Shown here: positions 47,749 through 57,055 of the stretch, one piece after another
How positions within the stretch are numbered: the first letter of the stretch is position 1
Layout: the number at the start of each line of letters is the position of its first letter
DNA from: Plebeiibacterium marinum
GTDB lineage: Bacteria; Bacteroidota; Bacteroidia; Bacteroidales; Marinilabiliaceae
Length of the DNA stretch: 64,000 nt
Direction of reading: 5' to 3'
Assembly (NCBI RefSeq): GCF_026013615.1
Contig: NZ_JAPDPI010000006.1
Location: 1-64,000 of the forward strand
The notes under the pieces: generated by a model
The model's database searches: none
Told to the model about the DNA's origin: nothing
The model's input: only the letters and a program-made list of their open reading frames with translations
Made by a program: the position numbers and the translations under genes

Positions 47749-48744
47749 ATGGAGCAATCTATAGATATACGAGAATTAAATGAAAGAATTAAAACAGAGA
47801 GTTCTTTTGTTGACCTTTTAACCATAGAAATGAACAAAGTAATCGTTGGGCAAAAACATCTTGTTGAAGGATTACTTATAGGACTTTTAAGTGATGGTCA
47901 TATTTTATTAGAAGGAGTACCCGGACTAGCAAAAACCCTTGCTATAAACACCCTGGCAACAATTGTTGATGCTGATTTTAGCAGAATACAGTTTACTCCT
48001 GATTTATTACCTGCCGATTTATTAGGTACGATGATCTACAGTCAGAAAAAGGAAGAATTTGTAATCAAAAAAGGACCTATTTTTACCAACTTTGTATTGG
48101 CTGATGAGATAAACCGTGCTCCGGCAAAAGTTCAGAGTGCCCTATTAGAAGCCATGCAGGAGCGTCAGGTAACCATTGGAGAAACTACCTATAAACTTCA
48201 GGAACCCTTCCTTGTTATGGCAACTCAAAACCCTATTGAACAAGAAGGAACCTATCCGCTACCAGAAGCACAGGTTGACCGTTTTATGCTTAAAATCGTA
48301 ATCGATTATCCGGAAAAAGAAGAAGAACAAATGATTATCAGGCACAACCTGGCACAATCATTTCCAAAAGCTTCATCTATTTTAAAACCAGAAGATATTA
48401 TTAAAGCAAGAAAAGTTGTTAAGGATGTGTACATGGATGAAAAAATAGAAAAGTACATTGTTGACATCGTTTTTGCAACACGTTTCCCTGAAAAATACAA
48501 TCTTGACAAATACAAGGAAATGATTTCATATGGGTGTTCACCACGTGCAAGTATCAGCTTATCGATGGCTGCTAAAGCATACGCTTTTATTAAGCGAAGA
48601 GGGTATGTAATTCCTGAAGATGTAAGAGCCGTTTGCCACGACGTATTACGCCACAGGATTGGTTTGTCATACGAGGCTGAAGCTAACAATGTAACATCAA
48701 TTGAGGTAATCAATGATATATTAAACACTGTTGAAGTACCATAA
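47749..48744 (+). CDS. MoxR-family AAA+ ATPase
   Basis: A 331-residue AAA+ ATPase of the MoxR (RavA-like) group. Walker A is GVPGLAKT, Walker B VLADEINRAPAKVQ, and the sensor-1 region ATQNPIEQEGTYPLPEAQ with the Arg finger-type DRFMLK follows. MoxR proteins act as chaperones for metal or von Willebrand factor-domain proteins, and this one heads the Bat operon, where its clients would be the VWA proteins and DUF58 protein encoded downstream. A gap of 118 bases separates it from the next gene, so it may be partly independent. Known effect in Bacteroides fragilis: aerotolerance and envelope stress resistance. Confidence 0.94.
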   Translation: MEQSIDIRELNERIKTESSFVDLLTIEMNKVIVGQKHLVEGLLIGLLSDGHILLEGVPGLAKTLAINTLATIVDADFSRIQFTPDLLPADLLGTMIYSQKKEEFVIKKGPIFTNFVLADEINRAPAKVQSALLEAMQERQVTIGETTYKLQEPFLVMATQNPIEQEGTYPLPEAQVDRFMLKIVIDYPEKEEEQMIIRHNLAQSFPKASSILKPEDIIKARKVVKDVYMDEKIEKYIVDIVFATRFPEKYNLDKYKEMISYGCSPRASISLSMAAKAYAFIKRRGYVIPEDVRAVCHDVLRHRIGLSYEAEANNVTSIEVINDILNTVEVP

Positions 48745-48862
48745 TCTTTTATAAAACCTTAGCTTTTAAATAGCTAGCATCAAGGTTTACAGGCCTATTT
48801 TTTAATACAAAAGAACATTAGAAATTTAGCCTTCTTTTTTGATAACAGAATAAAAGATTACA

Positions 48863-49729
48863 ATGGAAACATCAGAACTCTTAAAAAAAGTTCGTCAGAT
48901 TGAAATAAAAACTCGCGGACTTTCAAACAATATATTTGCTGGTGAATATCATTCTGCCTTTAAAGGTAGAGGTATGACTTTTAGCGAAGTAAGGGAATAT
49001 CAGTATGGGGATGACATCAGAAACATTGATTGGAATGTAACAGCAAGGTTTAACCATCCTTATGTAAAGATATTCGAAGAAGAAAGAGAGCTTACAGTAA
49101 TGTTATTGATTGATGTTTCCGGATCCAGAGAGTTTGGAACATCTTTCAAATATAAAAAGAATGTTATTACAGAAATTGCAGCAGTATTAGCATTTTCAGC
49201 GATCCAAAACAATGACAAGATCGGCGTCATATTTTTCTCTGATAAGATAGAAAAATTCATTTCTCCACAAAAAGGAAGAAAACATATCTTACATATTATC
49301 AGACAGCTAATATCATTTACTCCTGAAAACAGGACTACAAATATTGGTGAAGCGTTAAGGTATTTGACTAATGCCATAAAAAAAAGATGTACCGCTTTTG
49401 TTATCTCTGATTTTATGGATGATGATTTTGAAAATCCTTTGAAAATTGCCAATCAAAAACATGATGTTGTTGCTTTAAAAGTATACGATAAAAGGGAAAC
49501 TGAAATGCCTTCTGTAGGACTAGTTAAATTAAAAGATGCTGAAAGCGGAGCATATTCATGGATAGACACTTCCAATCGAAAAGTAAGAGATTCGTTTGAA
49601 AGACACTGGATTGAAAATGATGAAAACACAAAATCCATTTTCAGAAAATGCGGTATTGACAACACATCAATCAGAACTGATGAAGATTACGTTAAGGCTC
49701 TAATGTATTTATTTAAAAAAAGGATATAA
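48863..49729 (+). CDS. DUF58 domain protein (VWA-like)
   Basis: A 288-residue cytoplasmic protein with the DUF58 signature RGMTFSEVREYQYGDDIRNIDW and a VWA-like fold starting LLIDVSGSREFG (a D-x-S-x-S metal-site motif), followed by a conserved RTTNIGEAL region. DUF58 proteins regularly follow moxR in Bat and related operons and may bind or be loaded by MoxR. It has no membrane segment, unlike BatA and BatB downstream. Gaps to both neighbours are about 120-140 bases, so the operon is loose at this end. Confidence 0.93.
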   Translation: METSELLKKVRQIEIKTRGLSNNIFAGEYHSAFKGRGMTFSEVREYQYGDDIRNIDWNVTARFNHPYVKIFEEERELTVMLLIDVSGSREFGTSFKYKKNVITEIAAVLAFSAIQNNDKIGVIFFSDKIEKFISPQKGRKHILHIIRQLISFTPENRTTNIGEALRYLTNAIKKRCTAFVISDFMDDDFENPLKIANQKHDVVALKVYDKRETEMPSVGLVKLKDAESGAYSWIDTSNRKVRDSFERHWIENDENTKSIFRKCGIDNTSIRTDEDYVKALMYLFKKRI

Positions 49730-49870
49730 CATTACAACGGATTGTTACTTGAAAGCAACTTAAGCTGGTTTTATGTATTAAAATCACACTGCTTTTACCT
49801 TGCTTATGGCAAGTACTGCAGTAAGTTGTACATTATATTTTCTTAACGAAGCAGTAATATAATATATTCT

Positions 49871-50905
49871 ATGAATATTAAATTTTTATATAAAAATTCA
49901 AAGACAGGAATCATAGTTTTGGCTATGTTGCTATTATGCCTTTTCCCATTTACTACCACAAATGCGCAAAACATAAATGCTTCCGCTACTCTTGATTCTA
50001 CAACCATCCTAATTGGGGGACAAATTGACTTAAAACTGGAAGTTAGTTTACCAAATGGAACAATGGTTAATTTCCCGACATTTAATGATACAATTACTTC
50101 AAACATAGAAATTGTTGAGAAAGGCGGGATTGACAGTTTGAAACTTGATAATAACAGGATTGTTTTATCTCAGATTTTCAGAATTACTTCCTTTGATAGC
50201 GGACTGCATTATATACCCCCTATTAAATTTGAAATACTGGATGGTGAATTAAAAAAAGTTGCCGATACAGATCCATTGAGCCTTATGGTAGTGAATCCAT
50301 TTAAGGAAGTAGATCCTCAAAAAGGCATGTTTGATATTAAAGGCGTGCAGGATACGCCTTTTAAATTATCTGAAATTTTGAATTACATTTACCTGTTTGG
50401 GGGAATTATATTGGTAATTGCCCTGGCAATATGGGGATTTATCTACTTCAGAAATCGAAAAAAGGGAGAAGGTTCCATATTTATTAAAGCAAAACCCGAC
50501 GAACCACCTCATGTTATAGCCCTTCGTGAACTTGACAAAATCAAGTCTGCAAAACTTTGGGAAAACAATAAGGTAAAAGAATTCTACACTTCTGTATCGA
50601 ATACTTTGCGGTTCTACATTGAAAACAGGTATCATTTGCCTGCAATGGAACAAACATCCCATGAAATTTTGAAGGACATAAAAAAGAATACAGACATTGA
50701 TAAGCCTATTCTGGAACAACTAACGCAAGTATTGGAACTTTCTGACCTGGTAAAATTTGCCAAGTTTGAGCCACTTCCCGACGAACACGCCTTGAGCTTG
50801 ATGAATGCTTATTTTTTTGTAGACAAAACAAAAGAAAACATCATTAAATCGCTCGAGGAAGAAAAGGAAGCTCTAATGGAAAAAGCTAAAGATTCCAATA
50901 ACTAA
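49871..50905 (+). CDS. BatD-like/DUF4381-type protein
   Basis: A 344-residue protein with a signal peptide (to about residue 38), an extracytoplasmic beta-rich domain with conserved Ig-like strands (SATLDSTTILIGGQ to about residue 140), one membrane segment at about residues 172-192, and a helical cytoplasmic domain (205-344). This is the layout of DUF4381-like proteins that sit between DUF58 and BatA in Bacteroidota Bat operons. No catalytic motif is visible. Its extracytoplasmic half is distantly like that of BatD. The start of batA is 36 bases downstream. Confidence 0.8.
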   Translation: MNIKFLYKNSKTGIIVLAMLLLCLFPFTTTNAQNINASATLDSTTILIGGQIDLKLEVSLPNGTMVNFPTFNDTITSNIEIVEKGGIDSLKLDNNRIVLSQIFRITSFDSGLHYIPPIKFEILDGELKKVADTDPLSLMVVNPFKEVDPQKGMFDIKGVQDTPFKLSEILNYIYLFGGIILVIALAIWGFIYFRNRKKGEGSIFIKAKPDEPPHVIALRELDKIKSAKLWENNKVKEFYTSVSNTLRFYIENRYHLPAMEQTSHEILKDIKKNTDIDKPILEQLTQVLELSDLVKFAKFEPLPDEHALSLMNAYFFVDKTKENIIKSLEEEKEALMEKAKDSNN

Positions 50906-50941
50906 AGCATGCATTAAAAATAATGCCAAAAGATTAAAAAA

Positions 50942-51934
50942 ATGAATAGTATTACATTTTTACATCCATACTTCTTTTATTTTTTGCTGGTATTACTTCC
51001 AATGATTGGCTGGTATATCTGGAAACATAAAAGCGCACAAGCATCATTGCAAATTTCATCCCTTAAAGGATTTAGCAAAGCTCCTGTATCATGGAAAGTT
51101 TATGCCAGGCATTTACCTTTTGTATTTCGATCCCTGGCAATTGTATTTTTAATAATAGTGCTTGCCCGTCCGCAATCAACCAATAGTTCACGAAATGTAA
51201 TTACTGAAGGAATTGATATTGTGATGACTCTGGATATTTCCTCAAGTATGGAAGCATTGGATTTTAAACCCAATCGATTAGAAGCTGCAAAAGATGTTGC
51301 AAGCGAATTCATGTCGGCAAGAGAAAACGATAAAATTGGACTTGTGATTTTTGCAGGAGAAAGCTTCACGCAATGCCCGCTTACAACTGATAAAGCTGTA
51401 TTGGTAAACCTTACCCATGACATTAAAACCAGAATGGTTGAAGATGGTACAGCGATTGGTTTAGGATTGGCTACAGCTGTAAACCGGATAAAAGACAGCC
51501 AGGCAAAATCTAAAGTAATTATCCTGCTTACTGATGGTGTGAATAACAGAGGCGAAGTAGCCCCGTTAACAGCTGCAGAGATAGCAAAAACATTTGGAAT
51601 CAGGGTATATACTATTGGTGTTGGATCTAAAGGGATGGCTCAAATACCTGTGCAAACCCCTTACGGAACAAGATATGTGGAGGAAGAAGTGAAGATTGAC
51701 GAACCAATGATGAAAGAAATAGCTGAGACTACAGGAGGTCAATATTTTAGAGCAACCAATAAAAATAGCCTAAAAAAGATTTATGAAGAAATTGACCAAA
51801 TGGAAAAGACAAAAATTGAGGTTAAAGAGTATACAAAACGCTCCGAAGAATATTTAATTTTTGCCATACTGGCAGCTATTTTTATTGTAGCAGAAGTATT
51901 TATTAAAACAACAATCCTAAGGAACCTTCCATAG
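50942..51934 (+). CDS. batA: BatA, VWA-domain membrane protein
   Basis: A 330-residue protein with membrane segments at about residues 9-25 and 59-78 and near the C-terminus (305-323), and between them a von Willebrand factor A domain. The MIDAS metal site is intact: DISSS (motif 1), a GTAIGLG Thr and the LLTDG Asp. In B. fragilis BatA, BatB and BatC form a complex in the envelope needed for aerotolerance. It is followed by the paralogous batB 22 bases later. The two differ in loop lengths but share TM-VWA-TM topology. Confidence 0.93.
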   Translation: MNSITFLHPYFFYFLLVLLPMIGWYIWKHKSAQASLQISSLKGFSKAPVSWKVYARHLPFVFRSLAIVFLIIVLARPQSTNSSRNVITEGIDIVMTLDISSSMEALDFKPNRLEAAKDVASEFMSARENDKIGLVIFAGESFTQCPLTTDKAVLVNLTHDIKTRMVEDGTAIGLGLATAVNRIKDSQAKSKVIILLTDGVNNRGEVAPLTAAEIAKTFGIRVYTIGVGSKGMAQIPVQTPYGTRYVEEEVKIDEPMMKEIAETTGGQYFRATNKNSLKKIYEEIDQMEKTKIEVKEYTKRSEEYLIFAILAAIFIVAEVFIKTTILRNLP

Positions 51935-51956
51935 GGTTAACTATAGAACAAAACAT

Positions 51957-53003
51957 ATGTTTAGATTTGAAAATCCTGAATATTTATATTTTCTGGCGAT
52001 TATTCCAATATTAGCCTTTCTTAGCCTTATTATTGGAAAACAAAGGAGGAAAGCACTGGAAAAATTTGGTAATCCGGAACTATTAGATTCCCTGATGCCA
52101 AGTGCATCTAAAACACGACCTGTTATCAAGTTTTACATTATGCTTTTAGCCATAGCTTGTCTCATTATTACCATGGCAGGACCTCAGTTTGGTTCTAAAC
52201 TAGAAACAATGAAACGAAAGGGTATTGAAATAATGATTGCTTTGGATGTATCAAACAGTATGAATGCCCAGGACATACAACCAAGCAGATTGGACAGGGC
52301 CAAAAGGGCGATTTACCAACTTGTAGACAAATTAAACAACGATAAAGTAGGATTAATTGTTTTTGCAGGACAGGCCTACACGCAGTTACCTATTACTACA
52401 GATTATCCATCAGCCAAGATGTTCATATCATCAATAAATACAGGAATCATTCCAACACAAGGAACTGCAATTGGAGCTGCTATAGAAAGAGGCATAAGAT
52501 CGTTTAGCTCCCAGGAAGATATAAACAGGGCCATCATAGTAATAACCGACGGCGAAAATCACGAAGATGACGCCATTGCAGCAGCAAAAGCAGCAGTTGA
52601 AAAGGGAATTAAAGTATATACTGTAGGAATGGGCTTACCCAAAGGCTCACCGATCCCTGTCCCTGGAGGAGATTCCAACAACTTTATGAAAGATCGGGAA
52701 GGCAATGTTGTTATTTCAAAGTTAAATGAAGAAATGCTCATTGAAATTGCTAAGAACGGTAACGGCGAGTTTATTTCAGCAAATAACATACGAAAAGGGA
52801 TCAACAACCTGGTTGACCACCTTTCAAAGCTTGAAAAAACAGAAATGGATGCTAAGGTATATACCGATTTTGATCATCAGTTCCAGTACATTGCATTAAT
52901 TGCCTTATTACTGTTACTTATTGATTATATGGTATTAGAAAGAAAAAACAAGTATTTTAAAAATATTAATCTTTTTGAAGAAAAAGAGGAGGAGGCAAAA
53001 TGA
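51957..53003 (+). CDS. batB: BatB, VWA-domain membrane protein
   Basis: A 348-residue paralogue of BatA with the same topology: membrane segments at about residues 9-25 and 58-76, a VWA domain with DVSNS, GTAIGAA and VITDGENH as its metal-site elements, and a C-terminal membrane segment near 308-325. The end is Lys/Glu-rich. It overlaps batC by four bases (ATGA), so translation is coupled. MoxR and DUF58 proteins encoded upstream are the likely partners. Confidence 0.93.
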   Translation: MFRFENPEYLYFLAIIPILAFLSLIIGKQRRKALEKFGNPELLDSLMPSASKTRPVIKFYIMLLAIACLIITMAGPQFGSKLETMKRKGIEIMIALDVSNSMNAQDIQPSRLDRAKRAIYQLVDKLNNDKVGLIVFAGQAYTQLPITTDYPSAKMFISSINTGIIPTQGTAIGAAIERGIRSFSSQEDINRAIIVITDGENHEDDAIAAAKAAVEKGIKVYTVGMGLPKGSPIPVPGGDSNNFMKDREGNVVISKLNEEMLIEIAKNGNGEFISANNIRKGINNLVDHLSKLEKTEMDAKVYTDFDHQFQYIALIALLLLLIDYMVLERKNKYFKNINLFEEKEEEAK

Positions 53004-53932
53004 AAAACACACTTAGTTTAATTGTGCTTTGTTTTTGTATTTCTTTTGTATACGCCCAAAAAGAACGCAAGTTTATTAGGGAAGGGAATACAGAGTTCTC
53101 AAATGAAAAATATATTGAATCAGAGATTAAATATAAAAAAGCCCTGGATCAGCTTAAAGAAAACCAGGCTTCATTTGAGGCTGAATTTAACCTTGGAGAT
53201 GCGTATTTTAAACAAGAAAAATACGAAGAGGCACTGAATCAATTCAAGAGCATCAATCAAGAAGGTTTAACAAAAGAGCAGAAGGCCATTATCCATCATA
53301 ATCTAGGCAACACTTACCTGGCAAAACAGGATATTGATAATGCAATAAATTCATACAAAACCGCATTAAAAAACAATCCTTTTGATGATGAAACCAGGTA
53401 CAACCTGATTGCAGCTCAAAAAATGAAACAGCAGCAACAAGAGCAGCAACAAAATCAGGATAAAAACAAAGACCAGCAGGATCAACAGAATCAAGATCAA
53501 CAAAACAAGGATCAGCAAAACCAACAAAACAATCAGAAACAAGACTCTGATGGTGATGGCATTCCTGATGAAAAGGAACAAGAAGATCAAAATGGCAATA
53601 AAAATCCAAATCAGGATACGGATAACGATGGAACACCAGATTACCAGGACGAAGATTCGGACAACGATGGCAAACCCGACAAGCAAGAGGCTGGAGAAAA
53701 CCCTTCAGAGCCAAAGGATACGGATGGAGATGGAACGCCAGATTATAGAGATACTGATTCGAACAATGATGGTACTCCCGATAGTCAGGATAGCCAACCT
53801 CAGCAAAATAACATCTCAAAAGAAGATGCTCAAAGGATATTAAATGCACTAAATCAGGATGAACAGGAACTGCAGGACAAAATGAAAAAAGTAAAAGGTC
53901 AACCTGTAGGAAATATTGAAAAAAACTGGTAA
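53000..53932 (+). CDS. batC: BatC, TPR protein with thrombospondin type 3 repeats
   Basis: A 310-residue protein: a signal peptide (to about residue 19), TPR units between about 25 and 138, a Gln/Asn/Asp-rich linker (142-181), then five calcium-binding-type TSP3 repeats at residues 182-190, 206-214, 219-227, 240-248 and 253-261 (DSDGDGIPD and variants), then a helical tail. BatC is the TPR member of the Bat system and is expected in the periplasm or membrane surface. A Q-rich linker is common here; the five acidic D-x-D-x-D-G repeats are unusual and suggest Ca2+ binding. The start overlaps batB by four bases. Confidence 0.9.
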   Translation: MKNTLSLIVLCFCISFVYAQKERKFIREGNTEFSNEKYIESEIKYKKALDQLKENQASFEAEFNLGDAYFKQEKYEEALNQFKSINQEGLTKEQKAIIHHNLGNTYLAKQDIDNAINSYKTALKNNPFDDETRYNLIAAQKMKQQQQEQQQNQDKNKDQQDQQNQDQQNKDQQNQQNNQKQDSDGDGIPDEKEQEDQNGNKNPNQDTDNDGTPDYQDEDSDNDGKPDKQEAGENPSEPKDTDGDGTPDYRDTDSNNDGTPDSQDSQPQQNNISKEDAQRILNALNQDEQELQDKMKKVKGQPVGNIEKNW

Positions 53933-54082
53933 TGATTCAGAAATTATTTATGTTATTTTTGTGCCCTGAAAAGCATATGCTTTAAGGATAATGGCCTCAT
54001 CGAATAGATAGACCTGGATTTCTTCCAAACAAAGATGCTTATCTGGACGATGTATTTGACTTTTGATTATAAACTAAAGAAA

Positions 54083-55900
54083 ATGAAACACAGCATATTA
54101 TTAACAATAGTAATTTTCTTCGCATCCATATCTATATTTGGTCAGGATGTTAAATTCACTGCTCAAGCAAGAAACGCAGTACTTGCCGGAGAAAAATTTC
54201 AATTGGTATATAGTGTAAATAAAGAAGGAGAGGATTTGAGGCTTCCACCGTTAAATAACTTTACGGTATTAATGGGGCCAAGTGTAATGACAAGCTCAAG
54301 CACTCAAATAATTGGTGGAAAAGTCACACGTAATCAAGAGTATTCATATACCTATATTTTAAAATGTGATACCCCGGGAAAATACACACTTGCATCTGCT
54401 CAGATAAATATTGATGGAAAAAAGTACGAAAGCAATCCAGTTAGTATTGAAGTAGTTAAAAACGAGGGTACCAGGCCACAACAACAAAATAGTACCCAGG
54501 AATCCGAAAGTAGCAACTTTTCCAAAGACGATTTATTTATCAAGGTTAGCAAAAACAAATCCAGCATATATATTGGTGAGCCGGTAGTATTGACAACAAA
54601 AATATACACTCGTATTAACCTTGATAATATTTCAGACATCAAACATCCTGACTATAGGAATTTCATTGTTCAGGATATTGAAGATGGCAACAACATTCAA
54701 TGGAGCTATGAATTTGTAAATAACAAACAGTACAGAGTAGGCACCTTTGAAAGAAAGGTATTATACGCCCAAAAAACAGGGAAGCAAACAATCGAACCTA
54801 CTGAGATTGAATTTTTAATTAAGCAACGGGTAAGACGCAGATCGAACAGCATTTTTGATGACTTTTTTGATAATAATTACCGTGTTGTAAAAAAGCGGGT
54901 TTCATCACAAGCATTATCAATTAATGTAAAGCCCTATCCTACAGCCAAACCCAAAAGTTTTTCAGGAGGAGTTGGAAACCTGACCATGAACGTAACCACC
55001 TCTCAAAACAAGGTTAAAGTAAACGATGGTGTAACTATTAAAGTTGTAATAGCAGGAACAGGAAATCATAAACTTATTTCAGTTCCTGAATTTAATTTTT
55101 CAACAGATTTTGACACTTTTGATCCAACAACAAAAAATAATTTCACAAATACGGTTTCCGGAATGAAAGGTTCAAAAACATTTGAATACCTGATCATCCC
55201 AAGGTTTGGAGGCACATACACCATTGATCCTCTAGTTTTTAGTTATTTCGATCCTAAGTCTGAAAAATTTGTCACATTAAAGTCAGACCCAATAGTAATT
55301 GAAGTTGAAAAAGGTTCAGAAGAACAAACCGGCTCCACCTATATCCCATCAAGTGTTAACCGCGAAGATGTTAAATTTATAGGCAAGGACATTCGATTTA
55401 TAAAAACGGATAATACAAAACTTAAAGAAAAAGGCACCTATTTATTTGGATCCCTGATTTTTTACCTTGGTTACATAATTCCAATAATTTTATTTGCTCT
55501 TGCTTATTTCTTAAACAAGAAGAAAATTCACGAAAATGCAAATGTTCAATTGGTAAAAAACAAAAAGGCAAATAAAATGGCCCGCAAAAGATTAAAAAAA
55601 TCGTCTGTTTATCTAAAAGATAAAAACCACGAAGCGTTTTACAATGAAGTATTAAAAGCTTTATATTCCTATTTAAGCGATAAATTATTTTTACCAGTTA
55701 GTGAATTAAGTAAAGAAAAAGCTACAGATCTGATCATAAAACGAGGGGTATCGGAAGAAGTAAAAAATGAATTAATTGAAATACTTGACACCTGTGAATT
55801 TGCCAGGTTCTCTCCTTCTTCAGGGGAAGCACAGGAAATGGACAAATTATATAATAAAGCTTTAGAAAATATTAGTAAACTAGATAGCCAAATAAAATAA
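54083..55900 (+). CDS. batD: BatD, protein of the aerotolerance operon
   Basis: A 605-residue protein read from the ATG at 54083, giving a signal peptide ending IFGQ. A repeated Ig-like beta region (about 25-455) is followed by a membrane segment (about 465-485) and a cytoplasmic helical domain of about 120 residues. It matches BatD (oxygen tolerance protein) in order and length. The extracytoplasmic segment probably binds partners; no enzymatic motif is seen. It follows batC after 150 bases, a larger gap than inside batA-C, and precedes batE by four bases. A longer reading starting 48 bases upstream would put a charged stretch in front of the signal peptide. Confidence 0.9.
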   Translation: MKHSILLTIVIFFASISIFGQDVKFTAQARNAVLAGEKFQLVYSVNKEGEDLRLPPLNNFTVLMGPSVMTSSSTQIIGGKVTRNQEYSYTYILKCDTPGKYTLASAQINIDGKKYESNPVSIEVVKNEGTRPQQQNSTQESESSNFSKDDLFIKVSKNKSSIYIGEPVVLTTKIYTRINLDNISDIKHPDYRNFIVQDIEDGNNIQWSYEFVNNKQYRVGTFERKVLYAQKTGKQTIEPTEIEFLIKQRVRRRSNSIFDDFFDNNYRVVKKRVSSQALSINVKPYPTAKPKSFSGGVGNLTMNVTTSQNKVKVNDGVTIKVVIAGTGNHKLISVPEFNFSTDFDTFDPTTKNNFTNTVSGMKGSKTFEYLIIPRFGGTYTIDPLVFSYFDPKSEKFVTLKSDPIVIEVEKGSEEQTGSTYIPSSVNREDVKFIGKDIRFIKTDNTKLKEKGTYLFGSLIFYLGYIIPIILFALAYFLNKKKIHENANVQLVKNKKANKMARKRLKKSSVYLKDKNHEAFYNEVLKALYSYLSDKLFLPVSELSKEKATDLIIKRGVSEEVKNELIEILDTCEFARFSPSSGEAQEMDKLYNKALENISKLDSQIK

Positions 55901-55904
55901 TAAG

Positions 55905-56660
55905 ATGAAACAATTACTTTTAACATTAACATTATGCTTTTTGGCACTCAATATCGCTCTTGCTCAAAATGATAACCGATTTGACAAAGCCAACCAATTA
56001 TTTCAGGATGAGAACTATTCCGGGGCAATTTCCTTATACGAGGAAATTTTAAGCTCCGGAAAAGAAAGTGGATCATTATATTTCAACCTTGGTAACGCGT
56101 ATTATAAGCAGGGGAAGCTACCACAGGCCATTTTAAATTATGAAAGAGCCAAATTAATGCTTCCGCATGATAAAGATATTGCCTATAACCTTAAGATGGC
56201 AAACTCTCAGATAACAGACAAATTAGAAACTGTTGGTGAGTTTTTTCTTGCTACATGGTTATCTGGCTTTAGAAATTCAACTAAGTCTGATACCTGGGCA
56301 CTGATTTCGATCATTTCTTTTGTTTTAGCATTGGGTCTTCTGGCAGTATTTATGTTTTCCAATACTAAATCAATTAAACAAGCCAGTTTTTATATAGCTA
56401 TTATATTTATTGCTACCTGTATGTTATCACTTAGCTTTTCGTACGGGCAAAAGAATGAGCTAACCAACAGAAACTTTGCTATAATCTTTTCACCGTCGGT
56501 TACTATAAAAAGTTCACCATCTACAGGCGGAACAGAATTATTCATCCTTCACGAAGGAACAAAAGTTAAAATACTTGAAACCGTAGGTGAATGGCACCGG
56601 ATTCAAATCAGCGATGGCAATGATGGGTGGCTACCCATATCAACAATTGAAGTTATTTAA
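55905..56660 (+). CDS. batE: BatE, TPR and SH3-domain protein
   Basis: A 251-residue protein with a signal peptide (to about residue 20), two TPR units (about 25-110), two membrane segments (about 128-147 and 158-176) and a C-terminal bacterial SH3 domain (about 190-250, ending GNDGWLPISTIEVI). This is the layout of BatE, last of the Bat operon. SH3 domains of this type often bind peptidoglycan. It begins four bases after batD. A strong bidirectional terminator follows. Confidence 0.9.
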   Translation: MKQLLLTLTLCFLALNIALAQNDNRFDKANQLFQDENYSGAISLYEEILSSGKESGSLYFNLGNAYYKQGKLPQAILNYERAKLMLPHDKDIAYNLKMANSQITDKLETVGEFFLATWLSGFRNSTKSDTWALISIISFVLALGLLAVFMFSNTKSIKQASFYIAIIFIATCMLSLSFSYGQKNELTNRNFAIIFSPSVTIKSSPSTGGTELFILHEGTKVKILETVGEWHRIQISDGNDGWLPISTIEVI

Positions 56661-56669
56661 AACCATAAA

Positions 56670-56710
56670 AAAAGCGACTTTTTTTTTACAAAAGTCGCTT
56701 TTATTTTTTC
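56670..56710. terminator. bidirectional terminator after batE
   Basis: AAAAGCGACTTT (56670-56681) pairs with AAAGTCGCTTTT (56691-56702), a perfect 12-bp stem with a nine-base loop and T-runs on each side. It separates batE from the convergent STAS gene. Confidence 0.9.
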
Positions 56711-56713
56711 ATG

Positions 56714-57040
56714 TTAACTGATAGCATCCTTGCTATCATATATGTCAAATACTTTATCCAGCTTCATCAATTTTAAAAGGTTTAAAACATCCTTTTGAAG
56801 GCAACACAAATAAAAACCTCTGTTATTTTGCCTGGCTGTTTTTAATGCTGATATCAAAACTCCAATACCTGAACTATCAATAAATTTTATATTGGACAGG
56901 TTCATCAGAACATTTCCGTTATTGTTATTAATTACATTGGAAAGTTCTAGTTTTACTTCTTCAGCAATTGCAGCATTAAGCCTATCTGAATCATTCAGGC
57001 TTACAACTGCCACACCTTTATTTTCTTCTACTTTTATCAT
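56714..57040 (-). CDS. STAS-domain protein (anti-sigma factor antagonist type)
   Basis: A 108-residue single STAS domain. The phosphorylatable serine motif is in FIDSSGIGVL (about residues 51-60), as in SpoIIAA-type anti-anti-sigma factors, and the fold pattern (ending near DIYDSKDAI) is complete. In other bacteria such proteins are dephosphorylated by PP2C and bind anti-sigma kinases or other partners; none of these is encoded nearby. It is 15 bases downstream of the Hpt gene on the same strand, so the pair is co-transcribed. Confidence 0.9.
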   Translation of the reverse strand: MIKVEENKGVAVVSLNDSDRLNAAIAEEVKLELSNVINNNNGNVLMNLSNIKFIDSSGIGVLISALKTARQNNRGFYLCCLQKDVLNLLKLMKLDKVFDIYDSKDAIS

Positions 57041-57055
57041 GAGTATATCTAAGGT

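Noticed and set aside
48306-48728. 140-codon minus-strand frame
   Set aside because: Shadow of the moxR gene, which has intact AAA+ motifs on the plus strand.
53366-53686. 106-codon minus-strand frame rich in Ile/Leu/Val
   Set aside because: Reverse reading of the Gln/Asp-rich and TSP3 parts of batC; looks like a membrane protein only because of codon complementarity.
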